The notes below the pieces were generated by a model. That model was not told the DNA's origin, ran no database searches, and saw only the letters and a program-made list of their open reading frames with translations. From positions 744,001-808,000 of the forward strand of contig NZ_CP032317.1 in assembly GCF_003574965.1 (NCBI RefSeq): 64,000 nt of DNA. The letters are read 5' to 3'. The position numbers and the translations under genes were made by a program. Below are positions 44,403 through 53,799 of the stretch, piece by piece (position 1 is the first letter of the stretch; the number at the start of each line of letters is the position of its first letter). The stretch comes from Hymenobacter oligotrophus (GTDB lineage Bacteria; Bacteroidota; Bacteroidia; Cytophagales; Hymenobacteraceae).

Positions 44403-44428
44403 GTAAGCCCGACCTTTGTCGGGCTTAC
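44403..44428 (+). terminator. Terminator of the LysM gene
   Basis: Perfect 11-bp stem GTAAGCCCGAC / GTCGGGCTTAC, loop of 4 bases, followed by TGCTTTTTT, about 40 bases after the stop. Confidence 0.88.
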
Positions 44429-44449
44429 TGCTTTTTTACCCGTTGCCCC

Positions 44450-45208
44450 GTGACGCCCGACCAACTTCAAGCCCTGCTCAACGACCGATACGAACGGTAC
44501 AACCAGCCCTCGTTTATCGCCCCCGATCCGATAAGTCTGCCGCACCGCTTCAGCCGGCAGCAGGATATCGAAATCAGCGGGCTGTTTGCGGCGTTGCTGG
44601 CCTGGGGCAAGCGGAGCATTATTCTGAAAAAGGGCCACGAACTGCTGGAGCGGATGGACAACGCGCCGTACGATTTCATCCGAAACCACCACGACGACGA
44701 CCTCCGTGGCCTGGAACGCTTTTGTCACCGCACGTTTTGCGACACCGACCTGCTGTACTTCGTGCATTGGTTGCGCTGGTACTACCAGCAGCACGACTCG
44801 TTGGAGGATGCCTTTTTGAGCGGCAACACGCAGCGCGAACGGCTGATTAACTTCCACAATCTGTTTTTCAGCCTGCCCGATGCGCCCGAGCGCACCCGCA
44901 AGCACGTGGCTACGCCGGCGCGCAACTCGGCTTGCAAACGCCTGAACATGTACCTGCGCTGGATGGTGCGCCGCGATGCCCGCGGCGTTGATTTCGGTTT
45001 GTGGCAACACCTTTCGCCCGCCGACTTGGTGTGCCCCTGCGATGTGCACGTGGAGCGCGTAGCGCGCCGCCTGGGTTTGCTGCACCGCAAACAGCTCGAT
45101 TGGCAGGCTGCCGCCGAGCTCACCGATAATCTGCGCCAACTCGACCCCGCCGACCCCGTGAAGTACGATTTCGCGCTATTTGGCCTAGGTATCGAGGAGA
45201 ATTTTTAA
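44450..45208 (+). CDS. TIGR02757/DUF2400 family protein
   Basis: 252-residue conserved protein of unknown function. The all-helical pattern with QQDIEISGLFAALLAWGKR, SACKRLNMYLRWMVRRD, LVCPCDVHVERVARRLGLL and DPVKYDFALFGLGI matches TIGR02757, and the helix-hairpin-like layout recalls DNA-glycosylase folds; an RNA or DNA role is only a guess. The start is GTG at 44450 (no ATG gives the same N-terminus), 22 bases after a terminator. Confidence 0.85.
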   Translation: MTPDQLQALLNDRYERYNQPSFIAPDPISLPHRFSRQQDIEISGLFAALLAWGKRSIILKKGHELLERMDNAPYDFIRNHHDDDLRGLERFCHRTFCDTDLLYFVHWLRWYYQQHDSLEDAFLSGNTQRERLINFHNLFFSLPDAPERTRKHVATPARNSACKRLNMYLRWMVRRDARGVDFGLWQHLSPADLVCPCDVHVERVARRLGLLHRKQLDWQAAAELTDNLRQLDPADPVKYDFALFGLGIEENF

Positions 45209-45223
45209 GCGGGGCAGCCAGGG

Positions 45224-46027
45224 TTAATTTTGTCGCGCGTTCAGAAAACGCTCCATGGCCGAAATGGTGGCTACGGGCGCGCTCAGGTGCGGGTAGTGCC
45301 CGCTCGTATTCAGCACGGCTAATTGGCTGGAGGCCAAGTGCTGGTGCAGATACTCGCCCACGGCTACCGGCACAATAAAGTCGTCGGCCGATTGCAAAAT
45401 CAGCGAAGGCACCTGCACTTTGGGCAGCTCGGCCCGCGTGTCGCTCAAAAACGTAACGCGCCCGAATTGCGCGGCCACCGCCGGATTGAGGCACAAGAAG
45501 TTGCTGATGAGCTCTTCGGTGAGTTCGGGCCGGTCGAGGTTGCCCATAACCTGCGGCGCCAGCGAACTGCTCCAAGCCTTGAAGTCGCTGCTCAAAAAGG
45601 CTAGCAAATCTTCCACTTCCTCGCGCTCGAAGCCCCCGATGTAATTGCTGTCGTTGATATACCTAGGCGAAGCTCCGATGAGTACCAGCTTGGCAAAAAG
45701 CTCGGGGCGTTGAATGGCGGCCAGCACGCTGATGATGCCGCCCACGGAGTGCCCCACGCACACTACTTCGGTGAGTTGCAAGGCCTCCAACACCTCCAGC
45801 AAATCGGAGGCGTAGCGCTCAAGGTTGTCGTAGCGGTTGAGGTCGTAGGCTTCCGGGTCCGACTGGCCGGCCCCTACGTGGTCGAGCAGCACCAAACGGT
45901 AACTGCTGGAAAAAGCAGGGGCCACAAACCGCCAGGCCTGCGTGTCGCAGCCAAAACCGTGTACAAAAACCATAGCCCGGCTGCCGCTGCCGAAGGTGAC
46001 AACGTTGTTGCGCTTAAGAATATTCAT
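45224..46027 (-). CDS. RsbQ/KAI2-like alpha/beta hydrolase
   Basis: 267-residue hydrolase resembling Bacillus RsbQ and plant KAI2/DAD2. It starts MNILKRNNVVTFGSG and has VFVHGFGCDTQAWRFVAPAF, LLDHVGAGQSD, GHSVGGIISVLAAI (Ser94), SADDFIVPV (Asp) and SGHYPHLSAP (His). In Bacillus RsbQ supplies a signal to the PAS phosphatase RsbP; no such partner is next to it here. The ATG at 46025-46027 is chosen because relatives begin with the same short strand. Confidence 0.85.
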   Translation of the reverse strand: MNILKRNNVVTFGSGSRAMVFVHGFGCDTQAWRFVAPAFSSSYRLVLLDHVGAGQSDPEAYDLNRYDNLERYASDLLEVLEALQLTEVVCVGHSVGGIISVLAAIQRPELFAKLVLIGASPRYINDSNYIGGFEREEVEDLLAFLSSDFKAWSSSLAPQVMGNLDRPELTEELISNFLCLNPAVAAQFGRVTFLSDTRAELPKVQVPSLILQSADDFIVPVAVGEYLHQHLASSQLAVLNTSGHYPHLSAPVATISAMERFLNARQN

Positions 46028-46184
46028 GGGTATCGGTAATAGGATAGTTAGATGATAACGCAATTAAAGTACCATAAACCGGCAATATTGCAAGGCCGAC
46101 AACGCGACCTATATATAACTGCCCAGCGGGGCAATGGTTGCGGTTGGTCGCTTGCCCAATTTACAACTGCTTATTCTTCTGGCT

Positions 46185-46922
46185 ATGACATCGACGGCCG
46201 TTGCTACCGAGGCGTTGGTTTGCGAGTGCCGCATTACGCGGCCCCTGTTGCTGTACGCTAGCATTACCGGGCTGGCGTTGGCTTTTCTGCTAGGGTTGGT
46301 AGGGGTGATGCTGCTGAGCGGTGCCTTTAGCCAAACCGGCGAAACCGACCTAGGGCCCGGTTTGCTGGTGTTGCTCGTGGCCTTGCCGGGTTTGGTGCTG
46401 ATGTGGCGGCTCTTGCTGCGCGCGCAGCCGCAATACCAGGCGACGTTAGCGGGCGGGGTGCTCGAGCTGGTGCCGTTGGGCCGCGCTGCCCGCCAGAACG
46501 CTTCAGCATATCGTATTGAGTTGAGTAACATCAGCGGCTACGTACGCACGTACCAAGCCAATGCCCTGTTTTTGCGCTTGCACCTCGCCGGCAAGCAAGT
46601 GCTGCGCCTCGTGGCCGAACCACGGCCCGTGCGGCTTCCTGCCGAGGCACCTTGGGTAGGCCTGGAGGCAGTTGCCGATCAGCTTATTGCGCAGCTGCAC
46701 GCAGGGCAAGGTGCGGGGGCCAGTCTCGAGCGTCCGAATTTTTTTCAGGGAGTAGTGGGCCATGTGCTGGCCGGGTTCTGCGCCGTGGGTTTTCTGTTGG
46801 GCATCGGGCTGTTGCTAGCCCCGGGTGTAGACTGGACGCAGGGCTCGCGCTTGCTCGTGTTCAGCTCGATGTACCTAAGCGTGTACGCGGCCAACCGGCG
46901 CAAAACGGCCGCGCGGCCGTAG
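46185..46922 (+). CDS. Membrane protein of unknown function
   Basis: 245 residues with four hydrophobic helices, two near the N-terminus (LLLYASITGLALAFLLGLVGVMLL and GLLVLLVALPGLVLMW) and two at the end, around a soluble central domain rich in strands. Not recognised. The layout resembles PH-domain-like membrane proteins (YdbT/YcxB type). It is followed after six bases by a second membrane protein of similar design, suggesting a two-gene unit. An in-frame ATG at 46134 is an alternative start. Confidence 0.6.
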   Translation: MTSTAVATEALVCECRITRPLLLYASITGLALAFLLGLVGVMLLSGAFSQTGETDLGPGLLVLLVALPGLVLMWRLLLRAQPQYQATLAGGVLELVPLGRAARQNASAYRIELSNISGYVRTYQANALFLRLHLAGKQVLRLVAEPRPVRLPAEAPWVGLEAVADQLIAQLHAGQGAGASLERPNFFQGVVGHVLAGFCAVGFLLGIGLLLAPGVDWTQGSRLLVFSSMYLSVYAANRRKTAARP

Positions 46923-46928
46923 TTTCGC

Positions 46929-47393
46929 GTGGCAGATAACCAAGTATTTGATATGCAGGCAGCCAACCAAGTTTACCAGGTTACATTTCACAACTCCACG
47001 CTGTGGTGGGTAGCAACCATCGGCGGGGCGGTGTTGGGCATGGTAGTGGCCAATGCGGCGGGCATCGAGGTGAGCGGCTGGGCCCAAACGGCGCTGTTTG
47101 CGGCGGTAGTGGCGGCAGCCGTTTTCCTTGGCTTCAGGCTGGCCCGCAGCAAAGGCCGAATAGAGCTTACGCCCACCGAAATACGCCTGACCCGCGACTC
47201 GCAACCGGCCAAAGTTATCCAACGCGCCGACGTGGAGAGCTGCGCCGCCCGCATTTCCGACGACGGCTACGCCAAGCTGCTGCTGCGCCTGCGCAACGGG
47301 CAGCGCGCCAAAATTGTGCTGGCGCACAGCAGCGGCAACACCACTTTTGACGAGCTGGCCGAGGCCCTAGGTGCTGATATGTCGCGCGTGTAG
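46929..47393 (+). CDS. Membrane protein of unknown function, paired with the upstream gene
   Basis: 154 residues with two adjacent hydrophobic helices (STLWWVATIGGAVLGMVVAN and TALFAAVVAAAVFLGFRLA) and a C-terminal strand-rich domain, a PH-like layout. Not recognised. The start is GTG at 46929, or ATG at 46953 giving 146 residues. The distance of 6 bases to the upstream gene argues for co-transcription. Confidence 0.55.
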   Translation: MADNQVFDMQAANQVYQVTFHNSTLWWVATIGGAVLGMVVANAAGIEVSGWAQTALFAAVVAAAVFLGFRLARSKGRIELTPTEIRLTRDSQPAKVIQRADVESCAARISDDGYAKLLLRLRNGQRAKIVLAHSSGNTTFDELAEALGADMSRV

Positions 47394-47548
47394 CGGCAGC
47401 CGGCGGCAACAGGCCCGCCCACTTTGCGGGCGCCATCGTATAGCTTTGGCTGAATCTTTCGGGCCGCCGGCCTGTTAAGGAAGGCTGCCGGAGCCCAGCG
47501 CTGCCGGCTTGTATTTCTGACTACGGACTACTCAGTACCAAATACCTT

Positions 47549-49966
47549 TTGATTTACCCCCAAACTTTCGAGCAGAAAATCGGCTTTCAGCAAGTGCGCG
47601 AACTGCTGGCCGAGCTGTGCCTCAGCGCCCTAGGTCGGAACTACGTGCAGAAGATGCAGTTTCAGCCGCGGGCCGACGAGCTTACCAAGCTGCTGCTGCA
47701 AACCGACGAGTTTCGGCAACTGCTGCACAGCGGCGCCGATTTTCCCAGCCAATACTACCACGATGTAACCCCGCATTTGCTGCGGGCGCAGCTGCCGGGT
47801 GCGTTTTTGGAGGCCGGGGCTTTTTACGAGCTAAAAATGTCGTTGCGCACCATTCGGGAGGCGCTAACCTTTTTTACGCAAGCCCCCGAAGGCACGTACC
47901 CCACGCTGCGCCTGCTGGGCATTGGCGTGCAAGCCGACCGCAACCTGCTGGCCGCCATGGACAAAGTGGTGGACGACGAGGGCCACGTGCGCGACGACGC
48001 CTCGCCCTTGCTGCGCCAGATCCGGCAGGAGCTGATCAGCCGCCAAGGGATTTTGCGCCGCCAGATTGCCGACGTGTTGCGCAAAGCCCGCTCCGAAGGC
48101 TGGACGCCCGAAGGCGCCGAGCCCACCATCCGGGGTGGCCGCTTGGTGCTGCCCATCGTGGCCGAGCACAAGCGCCGCATCAAGGGCCTGATCCACGACG
48201 AATCGGCCACGGGCCAAACGGTGTACATCGAGCCGGAGGCGGTGTTCGAGCTGAACAACGACATCAAAGACCTCGAAAATGCCTGGCACCGCGAGCTGGT
48301 GCGCATCCTCACGGCCCTCACCGATCAGCTGCGACCGCACATCCCCGATTTGCGCCGGGCCTACCATTTCCTAGGTCTGCTCGACTTCATCCGGGCCAAG
48401 GCCCGCTTTGCCCGGCAGCTCGAGGCCACCTTGCCCAAGCTAAGCCCGCGCCCTTTGCTGCGCTGGCAGGCGGCCCGCCACCCCTTGCTCTACCTCAACT
48501 TCAAGGAGCAGGGCCGCGAGGTAGTGCCGCTCGATCTGGAGCTCAACGCCGAGCAGCGCATCCTCATCATTTCGGGCCCGAACGCCGGCGGTAAGTCGGT
48601 GGCCATGAAAACGGCAGGCTTGCTGCAATACATGCTGCAGTGCGGCCTGCTGATTCCGGTGGAAGACGGGTCGGAGGCGGGCGTGTTCGACGACATTTTC
48701 CTCGACATCGGCGACGAGCAAAGCCTGGAAAACGACCTGAGCACGTACTCCTCGCACCTCACCCACATGAAGCAGTTTTTGCTGCTTGCAGGCAAGCGCA
48801 GCCTCGTGCTCATCGACGAGTTTGGCACCGGCACCGAGCCCGTGCTGGGCGGCGCCATTGCCGAGGCCGTGCTGAGCGAGCTGAACCGCGCGCGGGCGTT
48901 TGGCGTCATCACCACGCACTACACCAACCTGAAAAACCTGGCTGAGCGCACGCCCGGCCTCGTGAACGGCGCCATGCGCTACGACCCCAAGCACCTGCAG
49001 CCGCTCTACCGCCTGGAGATTGGCAAGCCGGGCTCGTCGTTTGCCTTGGAAATTGCCCGCAAAATCGGCCTGCCCAAGACCATCGTGGAGCGGGCCTCGC
49101 AATTGGTGGGCAAGGAGAAAGTGCGCTACGACCGCCTGCTGGAAGAGCTGGAAGCCGAAAAGGCGGAGCTTGAAAAGCGCAGCGCCGAAGCCGAGAAAAA
49201 CGAGCGTCGCATGAAAAAAGCGGCGCAGGAGTATCAGGACCTGAAAAACCACCTCGAGGAAACCCGGCAGGAGGTAATCCGCGAAGCCAAGCAAAAAGCC
49301 AAGCTGCTGCTGAAGGACACCAACGCGCAAATCGAGGCCACCATCAGCGAAATCCGGACGGCGCAGGCCGAAAAGGAGCAAACCAAAGCAGCCCGCCAAA
49401 AGCTCGACACGTTTGTGCAGAAAGAGCTGAAGCTGGAAGCCCCGAAACCGCGTGCGCACCGCGAAGTGGCCGACCCCAATGCCCTAAAGCCCGGCGACAA
49501 AGTGGCTTTGATAGGGCAGGAGGGCCACGGCGAGCTGGTGAGCCTGAAAGGGAAAACGGCTGAGGTACTGTTTGGCGGCTTGAAAACGCTGGTGAAGGTA
49601 ACGCAGTTGGAAAAACTGACACGCTCCGAAATTCGGGAGCGGGAAAAGGAGGCTGCGCGCAAAGCTCCCGCCACCGAAGCCCGCGCCACCGGCGGCATGG
49701 ACGTAACGGGCCGCATGGCCGGCTTCAGCACCACGCTCGATTTGCGCGGCGAGCGGGCCGAAGACGCCCTCCAGCGCATCATGAACTACGTCGACGATGC
49801 CGTGATGCTGGGCGTGCCCGAGCTGAAGTTTATTCACGGCCGCGGCAACGGGGTGCTGCGCCAGGTGGTGCGCGACTACCTGCGCTCGGTGCGGGCCGTG
49901 GCTAGCGTGGCCGACGAACACGCCGACCGCGGCGGCGACGGCGTGACGGTAGCCGTGCTGAAGTAA
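47549..49966 (+). CDS. mutS2: MutS2 family endonuclease/ATPase
   Basis: 805-residue MutS2, which suppresses homologous recombination and may act in ribosome rescue. The MutS core contains the Walker A sequence ISGPNAGGKSVAMKT at about residue 340, the LTHMKQFLLLAGKRSLVLIDEFGTGTEP Walker B region, and a coiled coil from about 530 to 630 (EELEAEKAELEKRSAEAEKNERR). The C-terminal Smr domain ends with LDLRGERAEDALQRIMNYVDDAV and FIHGRGNGVLRQVVRDYLR. The TTG start at 47549 begins IYPQTFEQKIGF, the usual N-terminus, and no ATG precedes it in frame nearby. Tandem-repeat-like sequence lies directly upstream. Confidence 0.94.
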   Translation: MIYPQTFEQKIGFQQVRELLAELCLSALGRNYVQKMQFQPRADELTKLLLQTDEFRQLLHSGADFPSQYYHDVTPHLLRAQLPGAFLEAGAFYELKMSLRTIREALTFFTQAPEGTYPTLRLLGIGVQADRNLLAAMDKVVDDEGHVRDDASPLLRQIRQELISRQGILRRQIADVLRKARSEGWTPEGAEPTIRGGRLVLPIVAEHKRRIKGLIHDESATGQTVYIEPEAVFELNNDIKDLENAWHRELVRILTALTDQLRPHIPDLRRAYHFLGLLDFIRAKARFARQLEATLPKLSPRPLLRWQAARHPLLYLNFKEQGREVVPLDLELNAEQRILIISGPNAGGKSVAMKTAGLLQYMLQCGLLIPVEDGSEAGVFDDIFLDIGDEQSLENDLSTYSSHLTHMKQFLLLAGKRSLVLIDEFGTGTEPVLGGAIAEAVLSELNRARAFGVITTHYTNLKNLAERTPGLVNGAMRYDPKHLQPLYRLEIGKPGSSFALEIARKIGLPKTIVERASQLVGKEKVRYDRLLEELEAEKAELEKRSAEAEKNERRMKKAAQEYQDLKNHLEETRQEVIREAKQKAKLLLKDTNAQIEATISEIRTAQAEKEQTKAARQKLDTFVQKELKLEAPKPRAHREVADPNALKPGDKVALIGQEGHGELVSLKGKTAEVLFGGLKTLVKVTQLEKLTRSEIREREKEAARKAPATEARATGGMDVTGRMAGFSTTLDLRGERAEDALQRIMNYVDDAVMLGVPELKFIHGRGNGVLRQVVRDYLRSVRAVASVADEHADRGGDGVTVAVLK

Positions 49967-49978
49967 CACTATTAAATG

Positions 49979-50014
49979 AAAAAAGGCGGCTCCTGTGCAG
50001 GGGCCGCCTTTTTT
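49979..50014. terminator. Bidirectional terminator after mutS2
   Basis: Stem AAAAAAGGCGGC / GCCGCCTTTTTT (12 bp) closing on a GGGGCC/TCC region. It lies between the convergent 3' ends of mutS2 and the 50034 gene, with a T-run on both strands. Confidence 0.88.
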
Positions 50015-50033
50015 ACGTTGCCGGTTTAAGGCC

Positions 50034-51011
50034 TTATTTTCTGGTTTTAGATACCACGCGGTTTTTCGAATCCGTAATCATGGGCACGGCTTCCGACACG
50101 GAGGTGCCCCGGGCGTTCGTCGACGACACGCGCACGTAGTACACCGTGGAGGGCTCCAGGTTGGTGAGCGTGAGCACGTGGTTCATGGTTTGGGCGTCGT
50201 CGGTAACCACGGTGCCCAGCTTGGAGGTGGTGCCGTACTCCACTTTGGTGTTGCCGGGGTTGGCCGTGGTAAAGTGCACCGTGAAGCTGTTTTTGCCGAT
50301 TTCGGTAGGCACGGGCGTACCCACGATGCTGGGCCGGCCGCCGTCGATTTCCATGTCCGATTTCAGGCGGGGAAGCAGCTGGTAGCCCGTGGGCGTGCCG
50401 GTGGGCGAGTGCTGCCCGATCAGCCCCACCAGATCGAAGCGGTTTTCGGGCAGCGGCTTGCCCACCAGGCCTTCGGCCCCAGCCGAGGCGCCGTTGATGC
50501 GCACCAGCGCACCGGCCTGCCCGTTGATAAGGTAATTCATGTTGCCGGCCAGCTCGGCCGTGAGCGGCGTTCCGCCGGTGGTGGTAAGCGTGGTTACGCC
50601 CGTAATTTTCACCAGCCGGCCCTCGTGGGCCTCGTTGAACACGGTGTTCAGCGCGGCTACCGGCACCTCCACCATGCGCACGCGGCGCTTCGAGCCCAGC
50701 TTGGTAACGGCCGTAACGGGGTCGATTTCCAGCAGGCCGTTGTAGTTTTTGATTGTGCCCGAGAGCTGCACGCTGTCGCCGGCCACCAAGGTGGTGTACT
50801 CGGGCAGCTTGGTGCTGTACGCCGCAATGCCGGCGTCTTTGTCCTGGATGTAGCGTATCGCGCCCAACTCCGCACCGTTGGCCACCACGCCGCGAATGGT
50901 AACCGATGCCCCTGGCCCAGCCGCGCGCGCGGCCGAAATGGAAACTACTGATTGAGCGGCGGCAAAGGAGCTGCCACCGAGCAGCAGTGCCAAAAGCGTA
51001 AACGTTTTCAT
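50034..51011 (-). CDS. Secreted OB-fold/fibronectin type III protein
   Basis: 325 residues. Signal peptide (MKTFTLLALLLGGSSFAAAQ); then a beta-rich part with SVTIRGVVANGAELGAIRYI and AGDSVQLSGTIKNYNGLLEI, an OB-fold pattern seen in DUF5689/YhcR-like proteins; and a C-terminal fibronectin type III domain (GKNSFTVHFTTANPGNTKVEYGTT, LEPSTVYYVRVSSTN). No catalytic residues recognised; probably a surface-binding or periplasmic protein. It does not have an evident T9SS tail. Confidence 0.7.
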   Translation of the reverse strand: MKTFTLLALLLGGSSFAAAQSVVSISAARAAGPGASVTIRGVVANGAELGAIRYIQDKDAGIAAYSTKLPEYTTLVAGDSVQLSGTIKNYNGLLEIDPVTAVTKLGSKRRVRMVEVPVAALNTVFNEAHEGRLVKITGVTTLTTTGGTPLTAELAGNMNYLINGQAGALVRINGASAGAEGLVGKPLPENRFDLVGLIGQHSPTGTPTGYQLLPRLKSDMEIDGGRPSIVGTPVPTEIGKNSFTVHFTTANPGNTKVEYGTTSKLGTVVTDDAQTMNHVLTLTNLEPSTVYYVRVSSTNARGTSVSEAVPMITDSKNRVVSKTRK

Positions 51012-51169
51012 GTGTAGTTGCAAAGGGGCTATTGAGGGGTTGGCAAAACGAAGGTTAAATATCTGTACTTTCTCTTACAGTTTTACTTATTCCAAGCGCT
51101 TAACATTCAAATAACACCGACGCCCTAGGTGCTCGAGGGGCAGCCGGGCGGCCACAGGCCCACCCAGGC

Positions 51170-52195
51170 CTACAGAATATTTACCTCGGGGTGTAGCTCA
51201 ATGCCAAACTTTTCGCGCACCGAAGCAATGATTTGCTGGGCTAGCGCGTGCACCTCGGCGCCCTTGGCGCCGCCTAGGTTCACGAGCACCAGGGCCTGCT
51301 TGTCGTGCACGCCGTGGGCACCGGCGCGGTGGCCTTTCCAGCCGCATTGCTCAATCAGCCAGCCGGCGGGCACTTTTACGCCGCCGGGCACGGTGTAGCC
51401 CGGCATATCGGGGTAGGTGGCTTTGAGGGTATCGAACTTTTGCTGCGAGACTTCGGGGTTTTTAAAGAAAGAGCCGGCGTTGCCAATTTCCTTGGGGTCG
51501 GGCAGCTTGCTGCGGCGGATGCTGATAACGGCCTGGCTTACCTGCTGCGGCGTGGGCTCGTCGGTGATGCCCATGTCTTCGAGCGTGGCCCGAATGGCCC
51601 CGTACGATACGTTGGGCTGGTGGCGGCGGTGCAGGCGCAGCACCACGCTTGTTACGATGTACTGATTTTTGAGGGGCCCCTTGAACACCGATTCGCGGTA
51701 GCCGAAACCGCACTCCTCGCGCGAGAAGCGGCGCAGCTGCCCGGTGGCAATTTCCATGGCCTCGAGGTGGTCGAAGGCGTCTTTCAGCTCCACGCCGTAC
51801 GCCCCGATGTTTTGGAGCGGCGCGGCGCCCACCGTGCCGGGTATCAGCGAGAGGTTCTCGATGCCGGCCAAACCTTCGCTCAGCGTAAACTCTACCAACC
51901 CGTGCCACGATTCGCCCGCGCCGGACCGCACCAGAGCATTTTCGCCGTCGGCCTCCAGGGTTGTTTCGAGCCCGCGGATTTCGTTTTTCAGCACCACGCC
52001 TTCGAAGTCGCGGGTGAAGAGCAGGTTGGAGCCGCCGCCCAGCACCAGCTTTTCGGCTTGCTGCACCTCGGGCAGCTGCAACAAGGCGCGCAGCTCTTCG
52101 GCGCTGCCAAAAGTGGCGAAGTAGCGCGCTGTTACATCGATACCGAAAGTGTTGTAGGGCAAAAGCGAAACGTGGTGCTGAAGCTGGGCCGACAT
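51170..52195 (-). CDS. murB: UDP-N-acetylenolpyruvoylglucosamine reductase MurB
   Basis: NADPH/FAD enzyme completing UDP-MurNAc synthesis for peptidoglycan. The 341 residues fit the E. coli-type (type I) enzyme. LPYNTFGID, VLGGGSNLLFTRDFEGVVL (FAD binding), IPGTVGAAPLQNIGAYGVEL, GYRESVFKG and the C-terminal NAGSFFKNP are conserved; the proton-donor Ser lies in GSFFKNP, and the late Glu is in the C-terminal GIELHPEV. Single gene, minus strand. The murB C-terminus ends near CCTAGG at 51124. Confidence 0.95.
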   Translation of the reverse strand: MSAQLQHHVSLLPYNTFGIDVTARYFATFGSAEELRALLQLPEVQQAEKLVLGGGSNLLFTRDFEGVVLKNEIRGLETTLEADGENALVRSGAGESWHGLVEFTLSEGLAGIENLSLIPGTVGAAPLQNIGAYGVELKDAFDHLEAMEIATGQLRRFSREECGFGYRESVFKGPLKNQYIVTSVVLRLHRRHQPNVSYGAIRATLEDMGITDEPTPQQVSQAVISIRRSKLPDPKEIGNAGSFFKNPEVSQQKFDTLKATYPDMPGYTVPGGVKVPAGWLIEQCGWKGHRAGAHGVHDKQALVLVNLGGAKGAEVHALAQQIIASVREKFGIELHPEVNIL

Positions 52196-52254
52196 ACGGA
52201 GGAATAAGAATGCTATGGCAAAGGTAGTGCAACGCGTCCGGGAGCAACCGAAAA

Positions 52255-52292
52255 CGGCGGCGCCCGCCCCAAATGGGGGCGGGCGCCGCCGT
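52255..52292. terminator. Stable GC-rich hairpin between murB and FucP-like gene
   Basis: A 17-bp stem (CGGCGGCGCCCGCCCC with GGGGCGGGCGCCGCCG) around AAATG. It is close to the 3' end of the minus-strand sugar transporter gene at 52315, and on that strand is followed by TTTTCGG; a terminator is plausible. Confidence 0.75.
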
Positions 52293-52314
52293 ACAGAATA
52301 CCGGTCCTAGGTGG

Positions 52315-53724
52315 CTAGCGCACCCGGTAGCCGCGGAGCGCGTAGTACAGCAGGTAGGCGTAGCAAAGCGCGGGCAGCAAAAACGCCACGCGCAAACCGC
52401 CGCCGTAGGTAGCCAACAGGCCCATGAGCAGCGGCACCACCGCGCCGCCCACAATGGCCATAATCAGGTACGAGGAGCCTTGCTTGGTAAACGGTCCTAG
52501 GCCCTTGATGGCCAGCGGGAAGATAACCGGCCACATAATGGAGTTCATCAGGCCGCAAAGCACAATCAGCCACAAGGCGGTTTCGCCCTGGGTGGCAATA
52601 GAGGCCAGCACGAAGGCCACGGCCGCGGCGCACACCGCAACCAAAGCTTTGCGGTCGTTGATGCGGGTGAGCAGCGGAATGCCTACCACCCGGCCCACCA
52701 ACGAGCCAAACCAGTACGAGGCCACCATTACGGCCCCCACGGCTTTGGTGAAACCGGCGGTGGTGTCGATGGGCGCTGGCGGCTGGCCGAGCAGCACGGC
52801 AATGAAGTTGGTGGCCACGTTGAGGCCGCGCACAAGGCTTTGGGTAAAATCACTCAGCTGCGTGATGCCTTGGGCTTCGCCGTAACGGATTAGGAACGAG
52901 CCGAGGCCCACCTCCACGCCCACGTACAAAAAGATAGCCACCACACCTAGGGCCAAGTGCGGAAAGGCAAGGGCCGAGCGCCGGCCGCTGGCGGCAGCCG
53001 CTGCGTCGGCGGGGCTTGCCTCATCGGCTTGCATGCCCTCGATTTCGGGGAGCTTTAGCAGGAAGAACACACCGGCCAACAGCGTTAGGAACACGGCCAG
53101 GCCAATGTACGGGGCCTTTACCAGGGTGGCTTCTTCGGCTAGGCGCTGCGCTTCGGGCAACGACGCCAAGCGAGCTTTGAGTGCCACCGAGCCGCCAAAC
53201 AGCAGCATGCCGCCGAGCAGCGGCGACAACGTGCCTCCGAAGTTGTTGGCCACGCCCACAACGCTCACGCGGCTGGCAGCACGACTGGCCGGGCCCAGCA
53301 CCGAAACGTAGGGGTTGGCGGCCACTTGCAGCAGCGTAACGCCAGCACCCAACACGCTCAGGCCCAGCAAAAACACGCCGAAAGTGCGCGTATTGGCGGC
53401 CGGCACAAACAGCAGCGCGCCCGCGGCCATCACCAGCAAGCCCACCACAATGCCGCGCTTATAGCCCAGGCGCTCCAGCACCCGGCCCGCCGGCAACGAC
53501 ATCAGAAAGTAGGCCCCAAAAAACGCGAACTGCACCAACGACGACTGCAAGTCGGTGAGCTGGCACACGTCCTTGAGGTAGGGCATCAGCACGTCGTTGA
53601 AGTTCGTGACGGCCCCGAACAGGAAAAACAACGAGGTCATGGCCGCCATGGGCAGCGCATAGCTGCGCGTGGTGGCCGGGCCGGCAGTGGGTGGGGGAGT
53701 AGCCTGCGAAACGGGAGTCGCCAT
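52315..53724 (-). CDS. FucP/GluP-like sugar MFS transporter
   Basis: 469-residue MFS protein with about 12 helices, related to L-fucose and glucose/galactose symporters: SLFFLFGAVTNFNDVLMPYLKDV, QSSLVQFAFFGAYFLMSLPAG, LQVAANPYVSVLG (the NPY motif typical of FucP-type) and EVGLGSFLIRYGEAQGI. Such proteins import hexoses with protons. No sugar-catabolic gene is adjacent. Stop 52315-52317; CCTAGG lies 3 bases after it (52306-52311). Confidence 0.88.
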   Translation of the reverse strand: MATPVSQATPPPTAGPATTRSYALPMAAMTSLFFLFGAVTNFNDVLMPYLKDVCQLTDLQSSLVQFAFFGAYFLMSLPAGRVLERLGYKRGIVVGLLVMAAGALLFVPAANTRTFGVFLLGLSVLGAGVTLLQVAANPYVSVLGPASRAASRVSVVGVANNFGGTLSPLLGGMLLFGGSVALKARLASLPEAQRLAEEATLVKAPYIGLAVFLTLLAGVFFLLKLPEIEGMQADEASPADAAAAASGRRSALAFPHLALGVVAIFLYVGVEVGLGSFLIRYGEAQGITQLSDFTQSLVRGLNVATNFIAVLLGQPPAPIDTTAGFTKAVGAVMVASYWFGSLVGRVVGIPLLTRINDRKALVAVCAAAVAFVLASIATQGETALWLIVLCGLMNSIMWPVIFPLAIKGLGPFTKQGSSYLIMAIVGGAVVPLLMGLLATYGGGLRVAFLLPALCYAYLLYYALRGYRVR

Positions 53725-53799
53725 GGGAAAGTGGAGCTGACGGGAAAGGGAGGCGCTAAAGATAGAAAAAGGAGCACGCGGGCCCCGCGGCCGGCGCGC

